Below, piece by piece: positions 33,468 through 42,001 of a DNA stretch of 64,000 nt. This stretch comes from Mycobacterium sp. Lineage in GTDB: Bacteria > Actinomycetota > Actinomycetes > Mycobacteriales > Mycobacteriaceae. A program made the position numbers and the translations under genes. The stretch is from contig VEQY01000008.1 of assembly GCA_018882965.1 (NCBI GenBank), forward strand, positions 20,185 through 84,184, read 5' to 3'. The notes beneath the pieces were generated by a model, which saw nothing but the letters and a program-made list of their open reading frames with translations, did no database searches and had not been told where the DNA came from. Positions within the stretch are counted from its first letter, which is position 1, and each line of letters opens with the position of its first letter.

Positions 33468-34664
33468 TCAGCCCAGCGAGGCCAGCGTCCGCACCAGGTG
33501 ATCGACTTCGCCGATCGTGGAGTAGTGGGCAAGCCCGACGGTCACCGCGCCGCCGACCTCGTTGACGCCGAGCAGATCGAGCACCTGCGAGCTCGAGTCC
33601 GCGGTGGCCAGCACCCCGTTGTCGGCCAGCCGTTGCACCACCTGCTGCGCCGGCACCCCTTCGACGACGAGGCTGACCACGGGGATGCCCGAGCCGGGAT
33701 TGCCCAGTGTGGTCACCAGCGGCAGTGAACGCAGCGCCGTCAGCAGGTAGGCGAAAAGCCCGTCGAGGTAGGCGGCAGCGGATTGTATTGACAGTGCCAG
33801 TCTTTCGGGTCGGCTGCCCTCAGCCTCCTCGTCCAGCGACGCCAGATACTCGATACTGGCAACCACGCCGGCCAGCAGCGCGTACTGGTGGCCACCGAGT
33901 TCGAGGCGGGCCGGGCCGCGCGCGCGGGGATCGGTCGACACCGACTTGAACGACTCGATCACGGCGGGGTCCCGGAAGACCAGCGCACCGATCGGTGGAC
34001 CACCCCAGTTCAGCGCGTTGAGCGCCACCACGTCAGCGCCGACGCCGTGAACGTCCAGCAGACGGTAGGGCGCGCCGGCGGAGTGGTCGACGACCACCAG
34101 GGCGCCGGCGTCGTGCACATGCTTGATCACCGCCCCCAGATCCGTGACGGTGCCCAACGTCGGCGATGCCGAGCACATCGCCACCAGTCGGGTGTCCGGG
34201 CCGAGCAGGCCCTCCCACTGCCAGTCGGGGAGTTCGCCGGTCTCGATGTCGACCTCGGCCCACTTCACCTTGGCGCCGTAGCGATTTGCCGCGCGCGTCC
34301 ACGGAACGATGTTCGCGTCGTCGTCGAGCCTGCTGACGACGATCTCCAGACCCAGACCCGCGCGCGACGACGACGCGTCGGCCAGCGAGGTCAGCAGTAC
34401 CGCGCGATCCGAGCCGAAGACGACCCCCGCGGGATCGGCGTTGACCAGATCGGCGACAGCCTGCCGGGCAGCCTCGAGCATCGCGATGCTGCGCCGGGAG
34501 GACGGGTGTGGGCTGGCGATGTTCGTGGCCGACCCGCGAAACGCAGTGGCCACCGTGGTGGCGACGGACTCGGGGACGGCCATTCCGGCCTGCGCGTCGA
34601 ACCGAGTCCAGCCGTCGCCTAGGGCCGGGTGCAGACCCCGCACGCGCGCGACGTCGTAAGCCAT
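33468..34664 (-). CDS. Cysteine desulfurase-fold (class V aminotransferase) protein lacking the PLP lysine
   Basis: 398 residues from ATG 34664 (GTG 34667 also possible). The fold is clear: [69 protein letters not shown], and a C-terminal [29 protein letters not shown]. In SufS-type enzymes the internal aldimine Lys sits in a SxHKxxGPxG block; here the aligned stretch is [11 protein letters not shown], with Asn at the lysine position and Leu at the His. The Asp that contacts the PLP nitrogen (VVDHSAG) is retained. It may be catalytically altered or a non-enzymatic homologue. Position matches Rv3778c. Confidence 0.85.
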   Translation of the reverse strand: MAYDVARVRGLHPALGDGWTRFDAQAGMAVPESVATTVATAFRGSATNIASPHPSSRRSIAMLEAARQAVADLVNADPAGVVFGSDRAVLLTSLADASSSRAGLGLEIVVSRLDDDANIVPWTRAANRYGAKVKWAEVDIETGELPDWQWEGLLGPDTRLVAMCSASPTLGTVTDLGAVIKHVHDAGALVVVDHSAGAPYRLLDVHGVGADVVALNALNWGGPPIGALVFRDPAVIESFKSVSTDPRARGPARLELGGHQYALLAGVVASIEYLASLDEEAEGSRPERLALSIQSAAAYLDGLFAYLLTALRSLPLVTTLGNPGSGIPVVSLVVEGVPAQQVVQRLADNGVLATADSSSQVLDLLGVNEVGGAVTVGLAHYSTIGEVDHLVRTLASLG

Positions 34665-34763
34665 CACCAACCCACCTTCGGCCAGTCGACGAGCACGCGA
34701 TATCCGACACCGTCCGGGCAACCCGCCCCCCGATTATCCGGACCGCCTCACCATACTAGGGCG

Positions 34764-36752
34764 GTGAACTTCGGCACCGGAGTGCTGAGCGCCATCCTTT
34801 TGCTGACCGTGCCGGGTGCCCTGGTGGGGCGTGCCGGTGGTCTGCGCTGGCCGCTGGCTCTCGCCGTCGCCCCGGCCCTGACGTACGGCGTCGTAGGGTT
34901 GGTGATCGTCCCTTTCGGCGCTGTCGGAATGCCGTGGAACGCCCTGACGGCCTTGCTTGCGCTGGCGGTGCTGACCGCGCTGGCGCTGCTTTCCCGGCTT
35001 GTGCTGACCCGCCGGATGGGCGCCCCGGGGACGGTCACCGCCGGCGGCAACCGCCCGGATGGAGCGCAGCTCACCGCCGCGGCGGGGGTGCTCCTCGGCG
35101 CGGCCGCCATCGGGTTCGCCGCGTGGCTGGGCATGCCCGACTGGCAGTCGATCCCCAGCACCTGGGACTCCGTATGGCACGCGAATTCCATCCGGTGGAT
35201 CCTGGAGACTGGGCAGGCCTCCCCCACCCATGCCGGCGAGCTGCGCAACATCGAGACCCAGGCGGCGCTCTACTATCCTTCGACGTTCCATGCGCTGGCC
35301 GCGGTGCTGGCCCAGCTGACCGGCTCGGCGCCGGCGACGGCCTACACGCTCAGCTCGCTGGCGGCCGCGATCTGGCTCTTCCCGCTCAGCGCCGGCCTGC
35401 TCACCTGGCAGCTGCTCATCAGGCACACCAGCCGGTGGCGCACGGCTGGGGCGTCGGCGACCGCGGGCGCACTGGCGGCGTCGTTCACCGCCGTTCCCTA
35501 CGTCGAGTTCACCACCGCTTCGGCACCCAACATGGCCGCCTACGGCATCGCCGTCCCGGCGTTCGTGCTGATCACCTCCGCGCTGGCCGATCGCTCACGC
35601 ATTCCCCTGGCGGTGCTGGCGTCGATCGGGGTGTTCTCGGTGCACATCACCGGCGGAGTGGTGCTGGCGACCTTCGTGGTGGCCTGGTGGCTGCTGGATG
35701 CCCTGCCTCGCCCGGTCGGCGGCCGGGCGAGCGACGTCGCCGCCCTGCTCGGTATCGCGCTGCCGACACTGTTGCTGCTGCTGCCACAGTTCCTCGGCGT
35801 GCTGCAGCAGACCGAGATCATCACCGGCCACGAGTTCGTCACCCACGAGGGACGCAGGCACGCGGTGTTCGACGCCGTCTTCCAGCACACCCGCCACCTC
35901 AACGACTTCCCCGTTCAGGGTGCCCTGATCGCGCTGGCCGCCGTCGGGTTCGTACTCCTGCTCGTCAAGCGGATCTGGTGGCCCGCGGCCGTCTGGGTGC
36001 TGCTGGTGGTGTCGATCGTGTACTCCTCGGCCCGTTTCGGCGGTCCGATCGGCAAGGCCGTCTTCGGCACCTACAGCGATCTGTTCTACAGCGACCCGCG
36101 GCGGCTTTCCGCGGTGGTCACCATGCTGTTGACTCCGATGGCCGGGCTTGCGTTGTTCGCCGCGGTGGTGACGATCCTCGCCGGAGCACGCCGACTGACC
36201 GAGACGGTGACCGCGCGCGCACCGCGGCAGGGTTTGTGGATCGGTGCCACCAGTCTTGCGCTGATCGCCGTCTGCATCGGCCTGGCCTGGCACTACCTGC
36301 CGCGCCACCGCTACCTCATGGGCGACAAGTACGACCGGGTCGTCGTCGACGATAAGGACCTGCAGGCATTCGCCTATCTGGCCGGTCTGCCCGGGGCGCG
36401 GGACACCCTCATCGGCAACGCGAACGTCGACGGCACCGCCTGGATGTACGCGGTGGCCGGGTTGCATCCGCTGTGGACGCACTATGACTATCCGGTCCAG
36501 CAGGGCCCGGGCTACAACCGCTTCATCATCTGGGCCTATGCCGACGATGCCGACAGCGATCCCCGGGTCGCCGATGCGGTGCGGGCGCTCAACATCCGCT
36601 ACCTGCTGACCAGTAAGCCCGTGGTCCGGGGGTTCGTGATGCCCGACGGACTAGTGTCACTAGACGAGTCCCGGTCGTGGGCGAAGATCTACGACAACGG
36701 CGGAGCCCGCATCTACGAGTGGCGCGGACCCCCACCGAAGGACGCGCGGTGA
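34764..36752 (+). CDS. GT-C-type membrane glycosyltransferase-like protein (Rv3779-like)
   Basis: 662 residues from GTG 34764. About 11-13 membrane helices; the first large extracytoplasmic loop WQSIPSTWDSVWHANSIRWILETGQASPTHAGE has acidic residues positioned as in GT-C enzymes. The C-terminal domain after the last helix (RHRYLMGDKYDRVVVDDKDLQAFAYLAG) is extracytoplasmic. M. tuberculosis Rv3779, to which this corresponds in position, has been linked to galactosamine decoration of arabinogalactan (from memory); that role is plausible given the locus. The stop overlaps the bpa start by 3-4 nt. CATACT 6 nt before the GTG could be a -10 box. Confidence 0.82.
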   Translation: MNFGTGVLSAILLLTVPGALVGRAGGLRWPLALAVAPALTYGVVGLVIVPFGAVGMPWNALTALLALAVLTALALLSRLVLTRRMGAPGTVTAGGNRPDGAQLTAAAGVLLGAAAIGFAAWLGMPDWQSIPSTWDSVWHANSIRWILETGQASPTHAGELRNIETQAALYYPSTFHALAAVLAQLTGSAPATAYTLSSLAAAIWLFPLSAGLLTWQLLIRHTSRWRTAGASATAGALAASFTAVPYVEFTTASAPNMAAYGIAVPAFVLITSALADRSRIPLAVLASIGVFSVHITGGVVLATFVVAWWLLDALPRPVGGRASDVAALLGIALPTLLLLLPQFLGVLQQTEIITGHEFVTHEGRRHAVFDAVFQHTRHLNDFPVQGALIALAAVGFVLLLVKRIWWPAAVWVLLVVSIVYSSARFGGPIGKAVFGTYSDLFYSDPRRLSAVVTMLLTPMAGLALFAAVVTILAGARRLTETVTARAPRQGLWIGATSLALIAVCIGLAWHYLPRHRYLMGDKYDRVVVDDKDLQAFAYLAGLPGARDTLIGNANVDGTAWMYAVAGLHPLWTHYDYPVQQGPGYNRFIIWAYADDADSDPRVADAVRALNIRYLLTSKPVVRGFVMPDGLVSLDESRSWAKIYDNGGARIYEWRGPPPKDAR

Positions 36753-37294
36753 GCGGAGGCGAGGGGAATACACAGCGAATGACGGCAAACTCCGAAGACG
36801 ACAACATCGACAACATCGAGGTCATCACCGGCCCGGACGCCGAGACGACCGGCGACGACGAGGAGACACGCTCGATCACCGACCTGGTCGAACAACCCGC
36901 CAAGGTGATGCGGATCGGCACGATGATCAAGCAACTGCTCGAGGAGGTCAAGGCTGCGCCGCTGGACGACGCCAGCCGCAGCAGGCTGCGGGAGATTCAC
37001 GCGACCAGCATCCGCGAGCTCGAGGGCGGCCTGGCCCCGGAGTTGCGCGAGGAGTTGCAAAGGCTCGCGCTGCCGTTCTCCGAGGACACCGTGCCCTCCG
37101 ACCCCGAACTGCGGATCGCCCAGGCTCAACTGGTGGGTTGGCTGGAGGGGCTCTTCCACGGAATCCAGACGGCCCTGTTCGCCCAGCAGATGGCGGCGCG
37201 CGCGCAACTGGAACACATGCGCCAGGGCGCGCTGCCTCCCGGCATGGTGCCCCCCGGCGGCCCGGCGGGCCACGGAACCGGGCAGTATCTGTAG
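36749..37294 (+). CDS. bpa: Bacterial proteasome activator
   Basis: 181 residues from GTG 36749, which overlaps the upstream TGA; ATG 36779 would give a 171-residue form. After an acidic disordered N-terminus, residues about 45-160 are helical and highly family-typical: SITDLVEQPAKVMRIGTMIKQLLEEVKAAPLDDASRSRLREIHATSIRELEGGLAPELREEL and QAQLVGWLEGLFHGIQTALFAQQMAARAQLEHMRQGALPPG. The C-terminal GQYL is the docking tail that inserts into the 20S alpha ring and opens its gate. Bpa feeds unfolded proteins to the proteasome independently of ATP and Pup. Confidence 0.95.
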   Translation: MSGGEGNTQRMTANSEDDNIDNIEVITGPDAETTGDDEETRSITDLVEQPAKVMRIGTMIKQLLEEVKAAPLDDASRSRLREIHATSIRELEGGLAPELREELQRLALPFSEDTVPSDPELRIAQAQLVGWLEGLFHGIQTALFAQQMAARAQLEHMRQGALPPGMVPPGGPAGHGTGQYL

Positions 37295-37308
37295 GGCAGA
37301 CGGTCACG

Positions 37309-38121
37309 TTGGCAACCGACCCCTACATCGAGACCCGCGACGCCTGGGTCGAATTTCCCATCTTCGACGCCAAGACCCGGTCGCTGAAGAAGGCGGTGCT
37401 GGGCCGGGCGGGTGGCGCCATCGGCCGCACCGGCGACAACGTCGTGGTCATCGAGGCGCTGCGGGACATCACGATGGCCCTGCGTAACGGCGATCGTGTC
37501 GGGTTGGTCGGTCACAACGGCGCGGGCAAATCCACCCTGCTGAGGCTGCTGTCGGGCATCTACGAACCCACGCGCGGCCGAACCATGGTGCGGGGCCGGG
37601 TCGCCCCCGTCTTCGACCTCGGCGTCGGCATGGATCCGGAGATCACCGGCTACGAGAACATCATCATCCGCGGGCTGTTCCTCGGGCAGACCCGCAAACA
37701 GATGGCAGCCAAGGTCGACGAGATCGCCGACTTCACCGAACTCGGTGACTACCTGTCGATGCCGCTGCGCACCTACTCCACCGGCATGCGGGTGCGCCTG
37801 GCGATGGGCGTGGTCACCAGCATCGATCCCGAGATCCTGCTGCTCGACGAGGGGATCGGGGCGGTCGACGCCGACTTCTTGAAGAAGGCGCAGTCACGGC
37901 TGCAGGCACTGGTCGAGCGATCGGGGATCCTGGTCTTCGCCAGCCACTCCAATGAGTTCCTGGCCCGGCTGTGCAAGACCGCGATGTGGATCGACCACGG
38001 CTCGGTGAAAATGACCGGCGGGATCGAAGAGGTCGTGCGGGCCTACGAGGGCGAGGATGCCGCCCGCCATGTGCGCGAAGTGCTCGCCGAAACCCAGGGA
38101 GGGTGGGCCGCGCAGCAATGA
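37309..38121 (+). CDS. wzt: Galactan exporter ATPase Wzt (RfbE-like)
   Basis: 270 residues from TTG 37309 (MATDPYIETRDAWVEFPIFDAKTRSLKKAVLG), chosen because the upstream open frame overlaps bpa and contains no better start. Walker A GHNGAGKST, Walker B EILLLDEGIGAVD and signature YSTGMRVRLAMG mark a polysaccharide-exporting ABC ATPase. TNN-like N-terminus and no C-terminal carbohydrate-binding extension, unlike Gram-negative O9a Wzt. With Wzm it is thought to flip lipid-linked galactan across the membrane. Confidence 0.93.
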   Translation: MATDPYIETRDAWVEFPIFDAKTRSLKKAVLGRAGGAIGRTGDNVVVIEALRDITMALRNGDRVGLVGHNGAGKSTLLRLLSGIYEPTRGRTMVRGRVAPVFDLGVGMDPEITGYENIIIRGLFLGQTRKQMAAKVDEIADFTELGDYLSMPLRTYSTGMRVRLAMGVVTSIDPEILLLDEGIGAVDADFLKKAQSRLQALVERSGILVFASHSNEFLARLCKTAMWIDHGSVKMTGGIEEVVRAYEGEDAARHVREVLAETQGGWAAQQ

Positions 38122-39041
38122 CCGCAGCGGCAGAAGCGGCGCAGAAGGTGTTCGCGGTCGTCGTCACCCACCGCAGGACCGACGATCTGGCCAAGTCCCT
38201 CGACGCGGTCAGCACCCAGACCCGCATGATCGATCACCTCATCGTCGTTGACAACGGCTCCGACGAGAAAGTGCGCGAGGTGGTTGCCGGTCAACCGGTT
38301 TCGACGACCTACCTCGGATCGCTGCGCAATCTCGGGGGTGCCGGCGGCTTCGCCCTGGGAATCCTGCACGCGCTCGCGCTCGGAGCCGACTGGGTGTGGC
38401 TTGCCGACGACGACGGCCGTCCGCGCGACAGCGATGTGCTGGGGACCCTGCTCGCGTGTGCGCGCAAGCACGGCCTGGCCGAGGTCTCGCCAATGGTCTG
38501 CGATCTCGACGACCCTGCGCGACTGGCCTTCCCGCTGCGCCGCGGTCTTGTCTGGCGCCGACACGTCGAGGAGCTTCGAGACGGGGATCACGATCTGCTG
38601 CCCGGTATCGCCTCCCTGTTCAACGGCGCACTGTTCCGGGCGGACACCTTCGCCGCCGTCGGCGTACCGGATCTGCGCCTGTTCGTGCGCGGGGACGAGG
38701 TCGAGATGCACCGTCGCCTGGTGCGCAGCGGGATGGCGTTCGGCACCTGTCTGGACGCCGTCTACCTGCACCCCTGCGGCAGCGATGAGTTCAAACCCAT
38801 CCTCGGCGGGCGGATGCACACCCAGTATCCGGAGGATCCGGTGAAGCGATTCTTCACCTACCGCAACCGCGGCTTTCTGCTCAGCCAGCCCGGAATGCGC
38901 AGGCTACTGCCGCAGGAGTGGCTGCGCTTCGGCTGGTATTTCCTGGTCACCCGCCGGGATCCGAAGGGTTTGCGGGAGTGGATGCGGTTGCGCCGTCTGG
39001 GCCACGACGAGAGATTCAGCCCTCCGGGAGGCCGGCCATGA
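38118..39041 (+). CDS. glfT1: Galactofuranosyltransferase GlfT1
   Basis: 307 residues from ATG 38118, overlapping the wzt stop (ATGA). A GT-A family 2 fold: AVVVTHRRTDDLAKSLDAV, IVVDNGSDEKV, then the metal/donor motif WVWLADDDGRPRDSDV, and FVRGDEVEMHRRLVRSG with the acceptor-site acids. GlfT1 adds the first two galactofuranose units to decaprenyl-PP-GlcNAc-Rha on the cytoplasmic face, starting galactan. The downstream wzm start overlaps its stop, so exporter and initiator are coupled. Confidence 0.94.
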   Translation: MTAAAEAAQKVFAVVVTHRRTDDLAKSLDAVSTQTRMIDHLIVVDNGSDEKVREVVAGQPVSTTYLGSLRNLGGAGGFALGILHALALGADWVWLADDDGRPRDSDVLGTLLACARKHGLAEVSPMVCDLDDPARLAFPLRRGLVWRRHVEELRDGDHDLLPGIASLFNGALFRADTFAAVGVPDLRLFVRGDEVEMHRRLVRSGMAFGTCLDAVYLHPCGSDEFKPILGGRMHTQYPEDPVKRFFTYRNRGFLLSQPGMRRLLPQEWLRFGWYFLVTRRDPKGLREWMRLRRLGHDERFSPPGGRP

Positions 39042-39868
39042 CCTTCATCGACGCGGCCGCGCAATCCAAGACGTTCAGCCGGGCCTGGGGTGACCTGATC
39101 GAGGGCTTCGCCAAACGGGAACTGTGGCTGCATCTGGGCTGGCAGGACATCAAGCAGAAATACCGGCGCTCAGTCCTCGGGCCGTTCTGGATCACCATCG
39201 CCACCGGAACGACCGCGGTGGCGATGGGGCTGCTCTACGCCAAACTCTTCAAACTGCCCCTCTCCGAGCACCTTCCCTACGTGACGCTGGGATTGATCAT
39301 CTGGAACATGATCAACGCCGCGATCCTCGAGGGGTCCGAGGTGTTCATCGCGAACGAGGGGCTGATCAAACAACTGCCCACTCCGCTGAGCGTGCACGTC
39401 TATCGGCTGGTCTGGCGCCAGATGATCCTCTTCGCCCACAACATCGTGATCTTCGTGGTGATCGCCGTCATCTACCCCAAACCATGGTCGTGGGCAGATC
39501 TGACGGTGATACCCGCCCTGGTGTTGATCATGCTCAACTGCGTCTGGGTGTCGTTCTGCTTCGGGATCCTGGCTACCCGGTACCGCGACATCGGTCCCCT
39601 GCTGGCCTCGCTGGTCCAGCTGCTGTTCTTCATGACACCGATCATCTGGAACGCCGAAACCCTGGAGCAGCAGGGTGCGCAGCGGTGGGCGAAGATCATC
39701 GAGCTCAACCCGCTGCTGCACTACCTCGACATCCTGCGCGCACCCCTGCTCGGGGCCGAGCAGGGTTTACACCACTGGGTCGTCGTTCTGGTGCTGACTG
39801 TGCTCGGGTGGTGCGCAGCCGCGCTCGCGCTGCGCCAGTACCGGGCCCGGGTCCCCTACTGGGTGTGA
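39038..39868 (+). CDS. wzm: Galactan exporter permease Wzm (RfbD-like)
   Basis: 276 residues from ATG 39038. About six membrane helices in an ABC-2 arrangement: WQDIKQKYRRSVLGPFWITIATG at the N-terminal amphipathic region, and ILATRYRDIGPLLASLVQLLFFMTPIIWN as the conserved ABC-2 motif. It pairs with Wzt; the pair is split by glfT1 exactly as in other mycobacteria. Confidence 0.93.
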   Translation: MTFIDAAAQSKTFSRAWGDLIEGFAKRELWLHLGWQDIKQKYRRSVLGPFWITIATGTTAVAMGLLYAKLFKLPLSEHLPYVTLGLIIWNMINAAILEGSEVFIANEGLIKQLPTPLSVHVYRLVWRQMILFAHNIVIFVVIAVIYPKPWSWADLTVIPALVLIMLNCVWVSFCFGILATRYRDIGPLLASLVQLLFFMTPIIWNAETLEQQGAQRWAKIIELNPLLHYLDILRAPLLGAEQGLHHWVVVLVLTVLGWCAAALALRQYRARVPYWV

Positions 39869-39883
39869 CGGCGTTTCCGCGCC

Positions 39884-41053
39884 TCAGCAGGCCAATGAAG
39901 TCAGCGTGCCGGGACGAAGCATGCCGACCGCGTAGTCGGGTTGCTTCACTCTGCCCCCGGGACCGGCCCAGAGTCTCAGGGCCAGGGTTCCGTCCTGTGC
40001 CGCTACGACCGCGTCGTCCTGTCCGGGGTCTCGCGGAGTCAACCGCGCCACCGCACCCGTTCGGGTGTCGACGATCGTCGCGGAATACCCCAGGCTGGTT
40101 GTCGATCCACCCGCGTCGATGATGACCAGGGAATCGAAAACCAGCGCCGGCCGCAGAAACTCGGTGACCTCCACGTCGACTCCGGACACTGTCACGACTC
40201 CGGTCTGCGACGACCAGTAGCCGACGCCGGCACCGCCCTCGGGCGCGCTACTTATCCACCCGAAAGCCGTGCCGTCAGTGCCGAGAAGAGCTCGCTCTTC
40301 CGCTGACAGCCCGGCGACCTCGGTAGGCAGCGTGGCGGGCAGCCCCGACCATTCCGAACCGGTCCGGATATCCCGGATCGGGCCGGACGCGATGTCAGCC
40401 CGGTCACCCGTCACCGGATCGAATGAGTGGGCCACACCGTTGTCGCCGTTGTACTCGTCGCGGGTGATCCAGTACACCTTCCCGCCGGACAGCGCGAATC
40501 CGTCGAGGACATTGCGCTCCGGCGAGGCCGCGGCATCGCCGGCGGACTGTTCGGCTACGGTGCTCTGCACGCCGGTCTGCCGATCGATCGACTCCAGGCG
40601 CACGACCTGGGGCAGCACGCCGTTGGCGTTGCGCGGGCTGCGGACGACTTCGAATACGATCCACCGGTCGTCGATGCCGACTCCCCCGATGACGAACTCG
40701 TCGGGCTCGGGAAGGGTGGCGAGCTCTCGAACCGACTTGTCTGTTCCGATAAGGAGCAGATCGCGTGTTTGTCCGCTGTCTCGGACGGCGACGACCTCAC
40801 CGGCGGGACTGACCGCGCGCGGGCTGCTCGACGTGCCGCCGGTGTCGACTCTGCTCGTGGCGATCACCTCTGTCCACTGCGCGGGGAGATCGACTGTGCA
40901 TGCTCGCCGTTCAACCAGGACACTTTGCGCCGGCTGCCCAGCGCCGTCGGTTTCCCTGCCGCAGGCCGACGCGCCTACCGCCAGGACGACGCTCAGTGCC
41001 AGTACTGCCGCGGATGTCGGCGACCGACGCCATGCGATTCGCACGGTGATCAT
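39884..41053 (-). CDS. Secreted lipoprotein, probable beta-propeller
   Basis: 389 residues from ATG 41053. The signal peptide ends in a lipobox-like VGASAC, predicting an anchored extracytoplasmic protein. Repeated short strands with DxxG turns (VVAVRDSGQTRDLLLIGTD, GIDDRWIVFEVVRS, ALSGGKVYWITRDEYNGDNGV, PALVFDSLVIIDAGG, LGYSATIVDTRTGAVARLTP) suggest a beta-propeller. The function is unknown; the location in the arabinogalactan cluster hints at the cell envelope. It overlaps the next gene by 4 nt. Confidence 0.75.
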   Translation of the reverse strand: MITVRIAWRRSPTSAAVLALSVVLAVGASACGRETDGAGQPAQSVLVERRACTVDLPAQWTEVIATSRVDTGGTSSSPRAVSPAGEVVAVRDSGQTRDLLLIGTDKSVRELATLPEPDEFVIGGVGIDDRWIVFEVVRSPRNANGVLPQVVRLESIDRQTGVQSTVAEQSAGDAAASPERNVLDGFALSGGKVYWITRDEYNGDNGVAHSFDPVTGDRADIASGPIRDIRTGSEWSGLPATLPTEVAGLSAEERALLGTDGTAFGWISSAPEGGAGVGYWSSQTGVVTVSGVDVEVTEFLRPALVFDSLVIIDAGGSTTSLGYSATIVDTRTGAVARLTPRDPGQDDAVVAAQDGTLALRLWAGPGGRVKQPDYAVGMLRPGTLTSLAC

Positions 41054-41484
41054 CCCGGGAGCATGCCGCGATCGGGTTCCGGTCCGAACCGAAAGCGCCT
41101 GCCGCTCACTTCGCTGGGTGTGATCCGAACGAAGCGCAGCTTCTCTGTTGCTATCCACGGCAGTAGCTGGGCCCGTTCGGCTTCGTGAATATCCTCGGCC
41201 GCAGTCAGGATCTTGGCGGTGCCGCGCAGGATCACGCTCCAGCCCTCCGCCACAGTGTGGTCGTCGGCCTCGAAGAGCACCCGCTCGTTCATCACCGTGG
41301 CGAACAGCTTCGTACCCTCCGCGGTCCGGAAGAGCACGGTACGGCGCTGGGTGACGAAGTTGACCGGGAAGATCTCCAGCTGGTCACCCATCGAGGTGAC
41401 GAGCCGGCCCAGGGAGACACCGGAAAGCAACTGCCATGACTCGTCGTCGGCAAGTGCGGTCACCGGAGCCTGTTCGACGGGCAT
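41050..41484 (-). CDS. Pyridoxamine 5'-phosphate oxidase-like flavin/F420-binding protein
   Basis: 144 residues. [46 protein letters not shown] is the split-barrel start of the PNPOx-like superfamily; [25 protein letters not shown] and [18 protein letters not shown] complete it. These small proteins bind FMN or F420. Its stop overlaps the lipoprotein start (ATGA), indicating cotranscription. Divergent from gtrA with a strong inverted repeat between. Confidence 0.85.
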   Translation of the reverse strand: MPVEQAPVTALADDESWQLLSGVSLGRLVTSMGDQLEIFPVNFVTQRRTVLFRTAEGTKLFATVMNERVLFEADDHTVAEGWSVILRGTAKILTAAEDIHEAERAQLLPWIATEKLRFVRITPSEVSGRRFRFGPEPDRGMLPG

Positions 41485-41518
41485 GGGCGTGATTCTGTCG
41501 GCCGGGATCTCCGCTGCG

Positions 41519-41538
41519 CAAGGGCCGAAGGGCCCTTG
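41519..41538. repeat. Perfect 8-bp inverted repeat in a divergent promoter region
   Basis: CAAGGGCC (41519-41526) and GGCCCTTG (41531-41538) around GAAG. It lies between divergent starts at 41484 and 41560, just upstream of the putative gtrA -10 box, so it may be an operator rather than a terminator. Confidence 0.55.
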
Positions 41539-41546
41539 CCGGCAAG

Positions 41547-41552
41547 TAAGCT
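41547..41552 (+). promoter_or_regulatory. Candidate -10 box for leaderless gtrA
   Basis: TAAGCT ends 7 nt before ATG 41560, with no ribosome-binding site. Confidence 0.45.
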
Positions 41553-41559
41553 TCCCGCG

Positions 41560-41970
41560 ATGGCCGAGATCGCGTCGCCGACACCGCTGAGCCTGCGGAC
41601 CCAGGTGCTGAGGTTCATCCTCACCGGGGGTTTCTCGGCCGTAGTGGACTTCGGTCTCTACCTGTTTCTCTACCGGTCCGGGCTGCAGGTCGACATCGCC
41701 AAGGCGATCGGATTCGTCGCCGGCACCCTCACCGCCTACCTGATCAACCGGCGCTGGACGTTCGCCGCGGCACCCAGCCGAGCCCGATTCGCTGCCGTGA
41801 TGACGCTGTACGCGCTGACCTTCGCCGTCCAGGTCGGGCTCAACCACCTGTGCCTGCGCCTGTTCGACTACCAGGGCTGGGCGGTGCCGGTGGCGTTCGT
41901 GATCGCGCAGGGCACCGCCACGGTGATCAACTTCGTCGTCCAGCGGGTGTGGATCTTCCGGGTCCGCTGA
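41560..41970 (+). CDS. GtrA-like membrane protein (Rv3789-like)
   Basis: 136 residues from ATG 41560; TTG 41536 would place residues in the inverted repeat. Four membrane helices with the GtrA landmarks [21 protein letters not shown] at the N-terminus, [14 protein letters not shown] and [17 protein letters not shown] at the end. In M. tuberculosis Rv3789 has been proposed to help translocate decaprenyl-phospho-arabinose or recruit AftA (from memory). Its position just before dprE1 supports this. Confidence 0.88.
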   Translation: MAEIASPTPLSLRTQVLRFILTGGFSAVVDFGLYLFLYRSGLQVDIAKAIGFVAGTLTAYLINRRWTFAAAPSRARFAAVMTLYALTFAVQVGLNHLCLRLFDYQGWAVPVAFVIAQGTATVINFVVQRVWIFRVR

Positions 41971-41988
41971 GCGGGCCCGCCCTCGCGG

Positions 41989-41994
41989 TACCCT
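41989..41994 (+). promoter_or_regulatory. Candidate -10 box for leaderless dprE1
   Basis: TACCCT ends 7 nt before the ATG at 42002, with no ribosome-binding site; probable promoter for dprE1 and followers. Confidence 0.45.
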
Positions 41995-42001
41995 CATCAC
42001 G

